Shown: positions 1 to 9,070 of the stretch, one piece after another
Numbering within the stretch: the first letter of the stretch is position 1
Layout: every line of letters begins with the position of its first letter
NCBI GenBank assembly: GCA_025465145.1
Contig: JAODNS010000251.1
Location: 1 to 15,722, forward strand
Direction of reading: 5' to 3'
Source: Frankiales bacterium
GTDB taxonomy: Bacteria; Actinomycetota; Actinomycetes; Mycobacteriales; SCTD01
DNA length: 15,722 bases
The notes under the pieces: model-generated
Database searches by the model: none
Seen by the model: the letters and a program-made list of their open reading frames with translations, nothing else
Told to the model about the DNA's origin: nothing
Position numbers and translations under genes: made by a program

Positions 1-263
1 GGGTCGGCGGCGCGGCGGGAGAAGAAGATGCCCTTGACGGCGAGGTTGTCGCTCTCGGTTCCGCCGCCGGTGAAGACGACCTCGGACGGTCGCGCGCCGA
101 GGGAGGCAGCGAGCGACTCGCGGGACTCCTCGACGAGGCGGCGGGCTCGGCGGCCGGTGGCGTGCAGAGACGACGGGTTGCCGCTGGCGGCCATCGCAGC
201 CGTCACCGCCGCAACGGCCTCGGGGAGCATGGGCGTGGACGCCGCATGGTCGAGGTAGGCCAC
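1..263 (-). CDS. iscS: Cysteine desulfurase, N-terminal part (runs off the window)
   Basis: A pyridoxal-phosphate enzyme of the NifS/IscS family, which takes sulfur from cysteine for iron-sulfur clusters and tRNA thiolation in the cytosol. About 87 residues are visible. The start is GTG and the protein opens AYLDHAAST, the family's typical N-terminus, followed by NPSSLHATGR (residues 29–38) and the cofactor-phosphate motif GGGTESDN (66–73). The PLP lysine and active-site cysteine lie outside the window. The start codon is chosen because the homology begins right at it; there is no clear ribosome binding site, but TACGCT lies 6 bases upstream. It follows the ligase-like gene by 18 bases in the same direction, so the two may share a transcript. 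In Mycobacterium iscS lies near fixA/fixB (etfB/etfA) and trmU, which supports the call. The family is certain; iscS versus another paralogue is inferred from context. Confidence 0.9.
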   Translation of the reverse strand, partial: MAYLDHAASTPMLPEAVAAVTAAMAASGNPSSLHATGRRARRLVEESRESLAASLGARPSEVVFTGGGTESDNLAVKGIFFSRRAAD

Positions 264-269
264 GCGACG

Positions 270-275
270 AGCGTA
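270..275 (-). promoter_or_regulatory. Possible leaderless -10 element of the cysteine desulfurase gene
   Basis: TACGCT on the minus strand ends 6 bases before the GTG start. It fits the TANNNT pattern seen before other starts here, but it lies in the short gap after the ligase-like gene, so read-through transcription is an alternative. No clear -35 is seen. Confidence 0.35.
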
Positions 276-281
276 CGGCGC

Positions 282-1688
282 TCAGCGCTGCAGCACGCGC
301 CGGCTGACGGGGGCGCCGTCGGTCGGCAGCACGCCGTCGGCGGCGACGACGACCTGCGTGGGCAGCAGGCCGGCCGCGGCGCGCACGTCCCGCGCGACCG
401 CGACGGCGACGTCGGACGGGTCTGCAGCGGCCGGCGGCACCACGTGGACGATGACCTCGTCCGCGCCGTCGCGCGCGCTCGGCCCGAGCACGATCCGGAA
501 GTCCTGCACGTCGGCCCGGCCGACCAGCGCGCCGGCGACGGCCCGGACGTCCACCGCCCGGGTGCCGTTGCGCAGGGCGAGCAGCGGTACGAGAGCACCG
601 GAGCGCAGGCCGACGACGCGCGGCACCGTGCGGCCGCAGGACGGGCACGGGTCGGCCGTGACGTTGTCGGCGACGTCGCCGGTCCGCCAGCGCAGCAGCG
701 CGGTCCCGCGGAAGCCCAGCTGCGTCACGACGACCTCGCGGGCACCGCGGTCGGCGGCCTCGCCGGTCTCCGGGTCGACCATCTGGACCAGGTCGAGGTC
801 GGGGTACGTGTGCAGGCCGGTCCGCCCGGCCGACTCGCGGCACTCGGCCCAGGCCAGCCGGTGCCCGTCCGGGACGTGCGCAGCGAGGACGAGGCAGCGG
901 TCCGGCACGCCGATCCGGGTGAGCGCAGCGCGCACGCCGGCCCGCTCGTCGTCGTACGGAGCACCGACGAGCAGCAGGGTGGTGAGCGCGCTCAGGTCGA
1001 CGCCCAGGTCGTCCAGGTCGTCGAGCGTCGTCGCCGCGGTGGCCGACGGCAGGGCGAGCACCGTCACCGGAACCAGCTTCAGCGCTGCCGCGAGGTCGTC
1101 CACGTCGTCACCGGGCGCGAGCAGCGGCGCGCCGGCGCCGAGGGCGCCCAGCTGCAGCGCCTGCACCGACGCGGTCGGCAGGGTCGGCAGACCGCTGACG
1201 ACGACGTCCGCGCCGGTGAGGCCGAGCAGCTGCCACAGCCGCGCGCCGGCCCGCGCGACGAGGTCGAGGTCGGAGCGGGTGCTGGCAACCGGGAAGCGCA
1301 GCCCCTGGCCCGCCCAGACGTACGAGGTCGGTCGGGTGTCGGCCTCGACGACGGCGCGGTACGTGCCGGGGCGGGCGAGCCGCCGGGCGAGCGCGCGGCG
1401 GAGGACCGGGCCCTGTGCGTGCAGCGCGAAGCCGGACTCCCCCGCCTGCAGCACGAGGGCAGCGGCACCGGCCGGGTCGCCGTCAGGGCAGACGTCGCGC
1501 TCGCCGACCGCCGGCAGCTGGGACAGCCCGTCCAGGGTCGAGCTCTGCGTGGCTGTGCGGCCGAGGCTCTTGAGGCGCGCGCGCCAGAACGGCGAGAAGG
1601 GGGCGACCGCGTCGACGACCTGCGTCCGGACAGCGGCCTCCCGCTGCTTGGCGAGCTGCGACGTCGGTCGGCGGTCCCAGGCAGGCAT
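282..1688 (-). CDS. Phenylacetate-CoA ligase-like (PaaK-type) protein, probably degenerate
   Basis: A 468-residue protein that resembles the PaaK branch of the AMP-forming ligases, mainly in its C-terminal half. It has VDPETGE (304–310), the RTGD motif (335–338) that in this superfamily contacts the AMP ribose, and a CPSCGRT zinc-knuckle-like segment (348–354), in the order seen in PaaK. Two hallmarks are missing. The Ser/Thr/Gly-rich phosphate loop should lie near 80–95 but reads LQAGESGFALHAQG. The C-terminal region, usually a GKA-type segment with the catalytic lysine, reads LPTDGAPVSRRVL. I infer that it may no longer adenylate a substrate, or may act as a binding or structural protein. 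The reading frame is intact. It is divergent from the broken SDR gene (29 bases between starts) and lies just upstream of the cysteine desulfurase. The PaaK-like call is moderate; the substrate is unknown. Confidence 0.6.
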   Translation of the reverse strand: MPAWDRRPTSQLAKQREAAVRTQVVDAVAPFSPFWRARLKSLGRTATQSSTLDGLSQLPAVGERDVCPDGDPAGAAALVLQAGESGFALHAQGPVLRRALARRLARPGTYRAVVEADTRPTSYVWAGQGLRFPVASTRSDLDLVARAGARLWQLLGLTGADVVVSGLPTLPTASVQALQLGALGAGAPLLAPGDDVDDLAAALKLVPVTVLALPSATAATTLDDLDDLGVDLSALTTLLLVGAPYDDERAGVRAALTRIGVPDRCLVLAAHVPDGHRLAWAECRESAGRTGLHTYPDLDLVQMVDPETGEAADRGAREVVVTQLGFRGTALLRWRTGDVADNVTADPCPSCGRTVPRVVGLRSGALVPLLALRNGTRAVDVRAVAGALVGRADVQDFRIVLGPSARDGADEVIVHVVPPAAADPSDVAVAVARDVRAAAGLLPTQVVVAADGVLPTDGAPVSRRVLQR

Positions 1689-1696
1689 GGTCGCGA

Positions 1697-1702
1697 AGTC
1701 TA
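1697..1702 (-). promoter_or_regulatory. Probable -10 element of the ligase-like gene
   Basis: TAGACT on the minus strand ends 8 bases before the ATG at 1688, and no ribosome binding site lies between. It overlaps a palindromic CTAG (1700–1703). TAGGGA on the other strand (1701–1706) starts in the same CTAG and could serve the divergent SDR gene, or AGGGAAGG there could instead be its ribosome binding site. Confidence 0.45.
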
Positions 1703-1717
1703 GGGAAGGCTGGCCGC

Positions 1718-2577
1718 ATGACCTCGTGGACGTCGGCCGACGTGCCGGACCAGACCGGCCGCACCGCGCTGGTGACGGGGGCGAACTCCGGCCTCGGGCT
1801 GCACACCTCGCTGGAGCTGGCCCGCCGCGGCGCCCGCGTCCTCATGGCCTGCCGGGACCCGCGGCGCGGCGCGGAGGCGCTGGCCCGGGTGCGTGCCGTG
1901 GGGACCGCCGAGCTGGTGCCGCTCGACCTCGCGTCGCTGGCGTCCGTACGCGCTGCGGCCGAGCAGGTCGACCCGCTCGACCTGCTGATCGCGAACGCAG
2001 GCGTCATGGCCGTCCCGCGGCGGCTGACCGAGGACGGCTTCGAGTTGCAGCTCGGGACCAACCACCTCGGCCACTTCGCGCTGACCGGCCTGCTGCTGCC
2101 GAAGCTGACCGGCCGCGTGGTGGTCGTGAGCAGCGACGCGCACCGGATGGGCCGGATGCGGTTCGACGACCTCATGGGCGAGCGCTCGTACGGCCGGTGG
2201 TCCGCGTACGGGCAGAGCAAGCTGGCGAACCTGCTGTTCGCGCGCGAGCTCGGCCGGCGGGCGCCGTCGCTGGTCGTCGCTGCCGCGCATCCCGGGTACG
2301 CCGCGACGAACCTGCAGCGCGGGCAGGGCAACCCGCTGCTCGTCGGGCTGATGCAGGCGGCAACCGCCTCGTCGCGCAGCCGGACGCGCACGGCGCGTGG
2401 CCGCAGCTGTACGCCGCGACGATCCCGGACGTGCGGACCGGCGATTTCTTCGGACCGCGCGGGGGCGTGCGCGGGACGCCGGTGCGGGCCACGCCGTCGA
2501 AGCAGGCGCGGGACGAGGAGGCGGCGCGGCGGCTGTGGGACGTCAGCGAGCAGCTGACCGGCGTCCGCTACCCCTGA
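1718..2577 (+). pseudogene. Short-chain dehydrogenase/reductase, frameshifted
   Basis: An NAD(P)-dependent oxidoreductase of the classical SDR fold, similar to the retinol-dehydrogenase-like or protochlorophyllide-reductase-like SDRs common in actinobacteria. The substrate is unknown. The first frame shows the cofactor motif TGANSGLG (20–27), NAG (93–95), the catalytic Ser139 and YGQSK (Y164, K168). At about residue 214 the frame turns into arginine/serine-rich nonsense. The expected C-terminus continues in another frame as NRLVAQPDAHGAWPQLYAA, and the protein ends RLWDVSEQLTGVRYP at the TGA at 2575–2577. The sequence caggcggcaac restores a continuous 286-residue protein if one G is added at 2359–2360. 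Unrepaired, the first frame runs to 2557 with an abnormal tail. Either a real single-base deletion or a sequencing error in a short G run would explain it. Downstream lies a hairpin and the convergent etfA. Confidence 0.85.
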
Positions 2578-2584
2578 TGCGCGA

Positions 2585-2618
2585 CGGCCCGGCGAGCCTC
2601 CGAGGAGGTGCCGGGCCG
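2585..2618. terminator. Bidirectional hairpin between convergent SDR and etfA genes
   Basis: CGGCCCGGC (2585–2593) pairs perfectly with GCCGGGCCG (2610–2618). Inside, CCTC (2597–2600) pairs with GAGG (2605–2608) around a CGAG loop. It lies in the 82-base gap between two convergent stop codons. There is no T tract, which is common for terminators in high-GC actinobacteria. Confidence 0.7.
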
Positions 2619-2659
2619 CCGGACGTGCGTCGCGGCGGAGCCGCGCTAGAAGGGACTGC

Positions 2660-3613
2660 TCAGCCCTTGCGCTTCTGGATCTCCTCGGTGAGCTGCGGCA
2701 CGACGTTGAACAGGTCGCCCACGAGGCCGAAGTCGGCCAGCTCGAAGATCGGGGCCTCCGGGTCCTTGTTGATGGCCACGATGGTCTTCGACGTCTGCAT
2801 GCCGGCGCGGTGCTGGATCGCGCCGGAGATGCCGACCGCGATGTACAGCTGCGGCGACACGGTGCGGCCGGTCTGGCCGACCTGGTTCTGGTGCGGGTAC
2901 CAGCCGGCGTCCGTGGCGGCGCGGGAGGCGCCGACCGCGGCACCGAGGGTGTCGGCCAGCTTCTCGACGATGGAGAAGTTCTCCGCGTTGCCCATGCCGC
3001 GACCGCCGGAGACGACGATGGAGGCCTCGCCGAGATCCGGGCGGCCGCCCTTCGCCTCGACGACCGACTCGACGACCTTGGCGGCCTTGTCCGCGTCGCT
3101 GAACGTCGCGGTGACCTGCTCGACGGTGCCGGCCCCGGCCTGCTCGGTGGCGGCCGTGCTGTTCGGGCGGACCGTGATGATCGGCGTACCCGTCTGCACC
3201 TTCGACTGGACCGTCACCGCCCCACCGAAGATCGGCTGCTCGGCGACGAACTCGGGCGTGACGCCGACCGCGTCGGTCACGAGGCCGGAGCCGATCTTGA
3301 CGGCCAGCCGCGCGCCGACCTCCTTGCCGGTGACGTTGCTCGGGAGCAGCACCGCCGCGGGGTTCTTCTCCTGCACCAGCTGCGCAAGGACGGTCGCGTA
3401 CGGCGCGACGAGGAACTGCGACAGCTCCTCCGCCTCACTGACGTAGACCTTCTCGGCGCCGTACGCGGCGACCTTCTCGGCCGCGGCGGACGCGCCCTTG
3501 CCCAGGACGACGGCGGACGGCTCACCCAGCGTGCGGGCGAGCGTCAGCAGCTCGTACGAGACCTTCTTCGGTGTGCCCTCGACGTGGTCGACGAGGACCA
3601 GGATCTCTGCCAT
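2660..3613 (-). CDS. etfA: Electron transfer flavoprotein, alpha subunit (FixB-like)
   Basis: The FAD-carrying subunit of the EtfAB heterodimer. It accepts electrons from acyl-CoA dehydrogenases and related flavoenzymes and passes them on, typically to an ETF:quinone oxidoreductase. The protein has 317 residues, the normal family length. The FAD-binding C-terminal domain is complete: SGGRGMG (202–208), DAGWYPHQNQVGQTGR (235–250) and LYIAVGISGAIQH (256–268), the ETF-alpha signature, followed by VAIN and an acidic DP segment. The ATG at 3613 is chosen because MAEILVLVDH is the typical N-terminus, and AGAGGG-like GAGAGGG lies about 10 bases upstream. The same frame is open further 5' only as a shadow of etfB. 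It follows etfB by 14 bases, so the two are co-transcribed and co-translated in matching amounts. Confidence 0.96.
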   Translation of the reverse strand: MAEILVLVDHVEGTPKKVSYELLTLARTLGEPSAVVLGKGASAAAEKVAAYGAEKVYVSEAEELSQFLVAPYATVLAQLVQEKNPAAVLLPSNVTGKEVGARLAVKIGSGLVTDAVGVTPEFVAEQPIFGGAVTVQSKVQTGTPIITVRPNSTAATEQAGAGTVEQVTATFSDADKAAKVVESVVEAKGGRPDLGEASIVVSGGRGMGNAENFSIVEKLADTLGAAVGASRAATDAGWYPHQNQVGQTGRTVSPQLYIAVGISGAIQHRAGMQTSKTIVAINKDPEAPIFELADFGLVGDLFNVVPQLTEEIQKRKG

Positions 3614-3627
3614 CTGCTGCTGCCCTC

Positions 3628-4407
3628 TCAGACGATCTTCTGCGACGCGAGGAACTCGGCGACCTTCATGCCGCCGTCGCCCTCGTCCTTGACGACCTGC
3701 CCCGCCTGGCGCGGCGGCTTGTTCGCGAACTCGACGACCTGCGACGGCGCGGCGGCGAGGCCGACCTGCGCCGCCTCGATGCCGGCGTCGGCAACGGTCA
3801 GGGTGGTGAGCGGCTTGCTCTTGGCCGCCATGATCCCCTTGAAGGACGGGTAGCGCGGCTCGTTGATCTTCTCGACGACCGACACGATCGCCGGCGTCGG
3901 CGCCTCGACGACGTCGTAGCCGTTGTCGGTCTGCCGCTCGATGCGGACGCTGCCGCCGTCGACGGTGACCTTGCGGGCGCCGGTGAGCTGCGGCTTGCCG
4001 GTGCGCTCGGCGAGCAGTGCGCCCATAATGGCCATCCGCGAGTCGGTCGCCTCCGACCCCGAGATCAGCAGGTCGTACTCGAGGGTCTCGAGGACCTTGG
4101 CCAGCGCGTACGACGTCTGCACGGCGTCGCTGCCGGCGAGGGCGTCGTCGACGAGGTGGACGGCCTTGTCCGCACCCATGGACAGCGCCTTGCGGATCGT
4201 CTCGACCGCGCGCTCGGGGCCCATGGTCAGGATGGTGACCTCGCCGCCGCCGGCCTCCTTGATCTTCAGAGCCTCCTCGACGGCGTACTCGTCGATCTCG
4301 TTCATGACCACGTCGACCGACGCGCGGTCGAGGCGCTTGTCGTCCGCGTTGAGCTTGCGCTCGGCCCACGTGTCGGGGACCTGCTTGACCAGTACGACGA
4401 TGTTCAT
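3628..4407 (-). CDS. etfB: Electron transfer flavoprotein, beta subunit (FixA-like)
   Basis: The partner of EtfA, which binds AMP structurally in the known ETF complexes and docks with dehydrogenases. The protein has 259 residues and begins MNIVVLVKQVPDT, the conserved N-terminus. It shows ISGSEATDSRMAIMGALLAE (115–134) in the nucleotide-binding region and the ETF-beta signature VEAPTPAIVSVVEKINEPRY (167–186), followed by PSFKGIMAAKSKP. The frame stays open for 11 more codons to an ATG at 4440, but the start at 4407 matches the family and has GGAGGT (4420–4425) 12 bases upstream. It is the first gene of etfB–etfA, with a leader of roughly 110 bases from the predicted promoter. Confidence 0.96.
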   Translation of the reverse strand: MNIVVLVKQVPDTWAERKLNADDKRLDRASVDVVMNEIDEYAVEEALKIKEAGGGEVTILTMGPERAVETIRKALSMGADKAVHLVDDALAGSDAVQTSYALAKVLETLEYDLLISGSEATDSRMAIMGALLAERTGKPQLTGARKVTVDGGSVRIERQTDNGYDVVEAPTPAIVSVVEKINEPRYPSFKGIMAAKSKPLTTLTVADAGIEAAQVGLAAAPSQVVEFANKPPRQAGQVVKDEGDGGMKVAEFLASQKIV

Positions 4408-4419
4408 GCTCGGGCGCCG

Positions 4420-4425
4420 ACCTCC
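4420..4425 (-). promoter_or_regulatory. Ribosome binding site that decides the etfB start
   Basis: GGAGGT on the minus strand lies 12 bases before the ATG at 4407. It is a full Shine-Dalgarno match with slightly long spacing, and it lies inside the extended frame from 4440, arguing against that upstream start. Confidence 0.7.
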
Positions 4426-4526
4426 GTTGGCAAGTGGCACTGGGGCGCGGTCGAGGGACCCGCCCTGGATGTTGAGCGAACGCTAACGCGCGAGCGGAGA
4501 GCCGCTGCGACCGCCCTGCGCGCTCA

Positions 4527-4554
4527 TTGTTACCCGGTGGTAATGCCAGGGCAA
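4527..4554 (-). promoter_or_regulatory. Predicted etfBA promoter
   Basis: On the minus strand TTGCCC (4554–4549) and TAACAA (4532–4527, followed by T) are separated by 16 bases, resembling a housekeeping -35/-10 pair. It lies about 120 bases upstream of etfB, after the hydratase gene has ended. It is called from pattern only. Confidence 0.5.
4530..4543. promoter_or_regulatory. Possible operator palindrome inside the etfBA promoter
   Basis: TTACC-CGGT-GGTAA is a perfect 5-base inverted repeat with a 4-base centre. It fills the space between the predicted -35 and -10 and overlaps the -10, so a dimeric repressor bound here would block the promoter. The regulator is not identified; TetR- and GntR-type proteins often regulate acyl-CoA oxidation genes. 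Confidence 0.4.
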
Positions 4555-4585
4555 ACGATGGCCGGCCCCTGTGCCGGACGTCACG

Positions 4586-5365
4586 TCAGCGGCCGGTGAA
4601 CTGCGCCTTGCCCGGGCCGTTCTTGACGAACGACTCCATCCCGATCCGCCGGTCCTCGGTGGCGAACAGCCCGCCGAACAGCGTCGACTCCAGGCGCAGT
4701 GCGGCGTCGAGGTCCATCTCGATGCCCTCGTCGATGGCCTTCTTCGCCGCGCGGATCGCGACCGCCGGTCCGTTCGCGTACTGCCCGGCCATCTCCAGCG
4801 CCTCGGCGTAGACCTGGTCGGTCGGCACCACCACGTCCGCGAGCCCGATGGCGAGCGCCTCGTCGGCCTCGACGAAGCGGCCGGTGAAGCAGAGGTCCTT
4901 GGCCTTGGCCGGGCCGACGAGGCGGGTCAGCCGCTGCGTGCCGCCGGCGCCGGGGATGACGCCCAGCAGGATCTCGGGCTGGCCCATCTTGGCGTTGTCG
5001 GCGACGACCCGGAAGTCGGCGCACATGGCGAGCTCGCAGCCGCCGCCCAGCGCGTAGCCGGTGATGGCGGCGATGACGGGCTTCGGGATGCGCGCGACGG
5101 TGGAGAACGCGTTCTGCAGGCGGCCGGCCCGGGAGAGCATGTCGACGTACGACATGTCCTTCATCTCCTTGATGTCGGCGCCGGCAGCGAAGACCCGCTC
5201 CCCGCCGTAGATGACGACAGCGCGGATCTCGTCGCGGTCCGTCGCCTCCTCGGCGCAGGCCCGGATCTCCTCCTGCACCTGCGCGTTGAGGGCGTTCATC
5301 TTCGGCCGGTCCAGCCGCATCGTCGCGACTGCGCCGTCGACCTCGAGCCGTACGAACTCGCCCAC
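4586..5365 (-). CDS. Enoyl-CoA hydratase (crotonase family)
   Basis: Adds water across the double bond of 2-enoyl-CoA, the second step of beta-oxidation, in the cytosol. The protein has 259 residues, the usual length of a single-domain crotonase. The oxyanion-hole segments are AAGADIKEM (60–68) and ALGGGCEL (105–112). Both catalytic glutamates of true hydratases are present, Glu111 in GGCEL and Glu131 in GQPEI, and these are followed by GVIPGAGGTQRL. This favours a hydratase over an isomerase or a hydrolase. The GTG start has a strong AGGAGG 5 bases upstream and TAGGGT (5397–5392) about 26 bases upstream. It precedes etfB by 178 bases on the same strand, consistent with a role in acyl-CoA oxidation. 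Chain-length preference cannot be read from sequence; an EchA- or PaaF-like role is possible. Confidence 0.92.
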   Translation of the reverse strand: MGEFVRLEVDGAVATMRLDRPKMNALNAQVQEEIRACAEEATDRDEIRAVVIYGGERVFAAGADIKEMKDMSYVDMLSRAGRLQNAFSTVARIPKPVIAAITGYALGGGCELAMCADFRVVADNAKMGQPEILLGVIPGAGGTQRLTRLVGPAKAKDLCFTGRFVEADEALAIGLADVVVPTDQVYAEALEMAGQYANGPAVAIRAAKKAIDEGIEMDLDAALRLESTLFGGLFATEDRRIGMESFVKNGPGKAQFTGR

Positions 5366-5391
5366 GCGTTCCTCCTGGTGTCGGTGCGGGC

Positions 5392-5397
5392 ACCCTA
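5392..5397 (-). promoter_or_regulatory. Probable -10 element of the enoyl-CoA hydratase gene
   Basis: TAGGGT on the minus strand, preceded by T. Transcription from here would give a short leader of about 20 bases carrying the AGGAGG site. It is divergent from the -10 of the 5452 gene 41 bases away. I see no clear -35. Confidence 0.45.
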
Positions 5398-5438
5398 ACG
5401 ACGCGGCGCACGTGCGGAGCGGACGGCCAGCGCCCCCC

Positions 5439-5444
5439 TAGGCT
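5439..5444 (+). promoter_or_regulatory. Leaderless-type -10 element of the 5452 gene
   Basis: TAGGCT ends 7 bases before the ATG at 5452. There is no purine-rich ribosome binding site between them, so the transcript would start at or next to the ATG. The same spacing is seen before glgP and glgE. Confidence 0.6.
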
Positions 5445-5451
5445 CGCCGGC

Positions 5452-6087
5452 ATGTTCCGGGACGCGCGCGGGGTGGTGCACACCGTCTCCTCCGCCGATC
5501 CGCTGGACGACCTGCCCGAGCAGGCGGCGCGGGCGCTGCAGGCCTCGCTGCTCATGCCCGTCGACGGCGACCTCGGCTCGGTCCTGGAGCGCTGCGACGC
5601 GGTACGGGACCTCGTCGAGCGCTGGCAGGACGCCTTCTTCTCCTCGCTGCCGGACGAGGTCGACGTCGCCGAGGAGGCGAGCTGGGCCGCCAAGGCCGGC
5701 ATGTCGCTCGCCGAGCTCGACGCGGCGTACGAGGACGACGACGACGACGACCCGCCGCTGGACCTCACCCGCCTCGACCCCGAGGCGGAGGACCTGTCCG
5801 AGCTGCTGCTGGAGCCGGACGGGGAGGACCCGCGCTCGGTGCTTCCCGAGGAGCTGGTGGCCGTCCTCGAGCGCGAGCTGCTGCTGCTGCCGATCCGCAC
5901 CCGGCTGGAGGCGCTCGTCGCGGCCGCGGACCTCGTCAGCCAGTGGTCGGACCTGCTGGCCGACCACGAGAAGCTGCTCGGCCACCTGGTCCTCGCGCAC
6001 GGTCAGGACGCGGCGTCCGAGCCGCACGAGCTGCTCGCCGACCGGCACGCGTCGCTGCACGCGCAAACCGGACCGGCACACCCGTGA
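5452..6087 (+). CDS. Acidic protein of unknown function, first gene before glgX
   Basis: A 211-residue protein that I do not recognise. It is strongly acidic, with a run of six aspartates (95–100) encoded by repeated GAC codons, in a loop-like segment that separates an N-terminal helical region (about 22–92) from a C-terminal helical region (about 130–185, leucine-rich). There is no signal peptide, membrane segment or known catalytic motif that I can see, so it is probably cytosolic. The ATG at 5452 is supported by the TAGGCT element 7 bases upstream. Its TGA overlaps the GTG of the alpha/beta hydrolase (GTGA), which in turn overlaps glgX, so the three are likely translated together. The context suggests, but does not show, a link to glycogen debranching. 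That it is a real gene is supported by its GC-rich codon usage and the couplings. Confidence 0.75.
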   Translation: MFRDARGVVHTVSSADPLDDLPEQAARALQASLLMPVDGDLGSVLERCDAVRDLVERWQDAFFSSLPDEVDVAEEASWAAKAGMSLAELDAAYEDDDDDDPPLDLTRLDPEAEDLSELLLEPDGEDPRSVLPEELVAVLERELLLLPIRTRLEALVAAADLVSQWSDLLADHEKLLGHLVLAHGQDAASEPHELLADRHASLHAQTGPAHP

Positions 6088-6958
6088 CGGCCGCGCCCAG
6101 CTGGCGCGACGTCGACGTGGACGGCGCCACCGTGCGGCTGATGGAGGCCGGCGCGGGCGACCCGCTGCTGTTCCTGCACGGGTGGGGGCTGACGCCCCGG
6201 TCGTACGCGGAGGGCATCACCCGGCTCACCGCGGCAGGCGTGCGCGTTCTCGCGCCGGCGCTGCCGGGGTTCGGCGGCAGCGACGGCCCGCCGCTGCGCG
6301 GGATCGACCTGCCCGCGTACGCGCAGCGGATCGGCCGGCTCGTCGACGTCCTGCAGCTGGACAAGCCGGTGTTCGTGGCCGGCCACTCGTTCGGCGGCGG
6401 CATCGCCCTCCAGCTGGCGGCCGACCGGCCGGACCTGGTCCGCAGCCTGACGCTGGTCAACAGCGTCGGCGGCGCCCCGGGGCGGCGCGGGTTCGCGGAT
6501 GCCTCCTGGCTGAGGTGGGCCCTCGGTACCGTCGGCGAGCTGGACGCCAAGGGCCTGCTCCGGTCGCTGCCGTCCATGGGCCGCGAGTTCGTGCCACAGC
6601 TGCTGCGCAAGCCGCTGACCACCGCGCTGACCGCCCGGCTCGCGCTCGGCGCCTCGCTGGGCTACGTGGCGACGGCGCTGGTTGACCGCGGCCTGCCGGT
6701 GCTGTTCGTCTGGGCGGACAGCGACCGCGTCGTCGCGCCCGGCGCGCTCGGTCAGGTCGTGACGCAGCTGCCCGCGGAGGTCGTCGACGGCCACCACGGC
6801 TGGCTGCTCACCGACCCCGAGGCGTTCTCGACGCTGCTGCGCAACGCCCTCGTCGTGCACGCGATGCTCGAGCGGCAACGACGGGGGCAGTCGCTCGTCC
6901 TGCCCCGCGGCCACTCGCTGGCCGACCTGCTGCCCGCCGAGCGTCGGCTGACTGCGCG

Positions 6959-6962
<4 letters not shown>
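6084..6962 (+). CDS. Alpha/beta hydrolase
   Basis: A 292-residue serine hydrolase of the alpha/beta fold; the substrate is unknown. The oxyanion segment is LFLHGWG (29–35), the nucleophile elbow is GHSFGGG with Ser102, the acid is in WADSDRVVAP (Asp212 or Asp214), and the histidine is in DGHHGW (His237 or His238), so the triad is complete. Family members include esterases, haloperoxidase-like and epoxide-hydrolase-like enzymes, and these cannot be told apart here. The same frame is open upstream to 5943, but that part overlaps the 5452 gene deeply and is not homologous. The GTG at 6084 overlaps the preceding stop by 4 bases, fits the start of the fold and gives the usual length. Its own stop overlaps the glgX start in the same GTGA way, so it is coupled on both sides. 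Confidence 0.88.

Positions 6963-9066
<2,104 letters not shown>

Positions 9067-9070
<4 letters not shown>

Noticed and set aside
162..1703. Long plus-strand open frame of 513 codons over the ligase-like gene
   Set aside because: It is an antisense shadow rich in Arg, Gly and Ala, without recognisable motifs, whereas the minus frame has PaaK-like motifs.
2660..4369. A 569-codon minus-strand frame that would extend EtfA far upstream
   Set aside because: The upstream part is arginine/glycine-rich shadow sequence of etfB; the EtfA homology starts at the ATG at 3613, which has a ribosome binding site.
4562..4577. Hairpin CCGGC-N6-GCCGG just after the hydratase stop as a terminator
   Set aside because: The stem is only 5 base pairs, common by chance at this GC content; it may still contribute, but I cannot support it.
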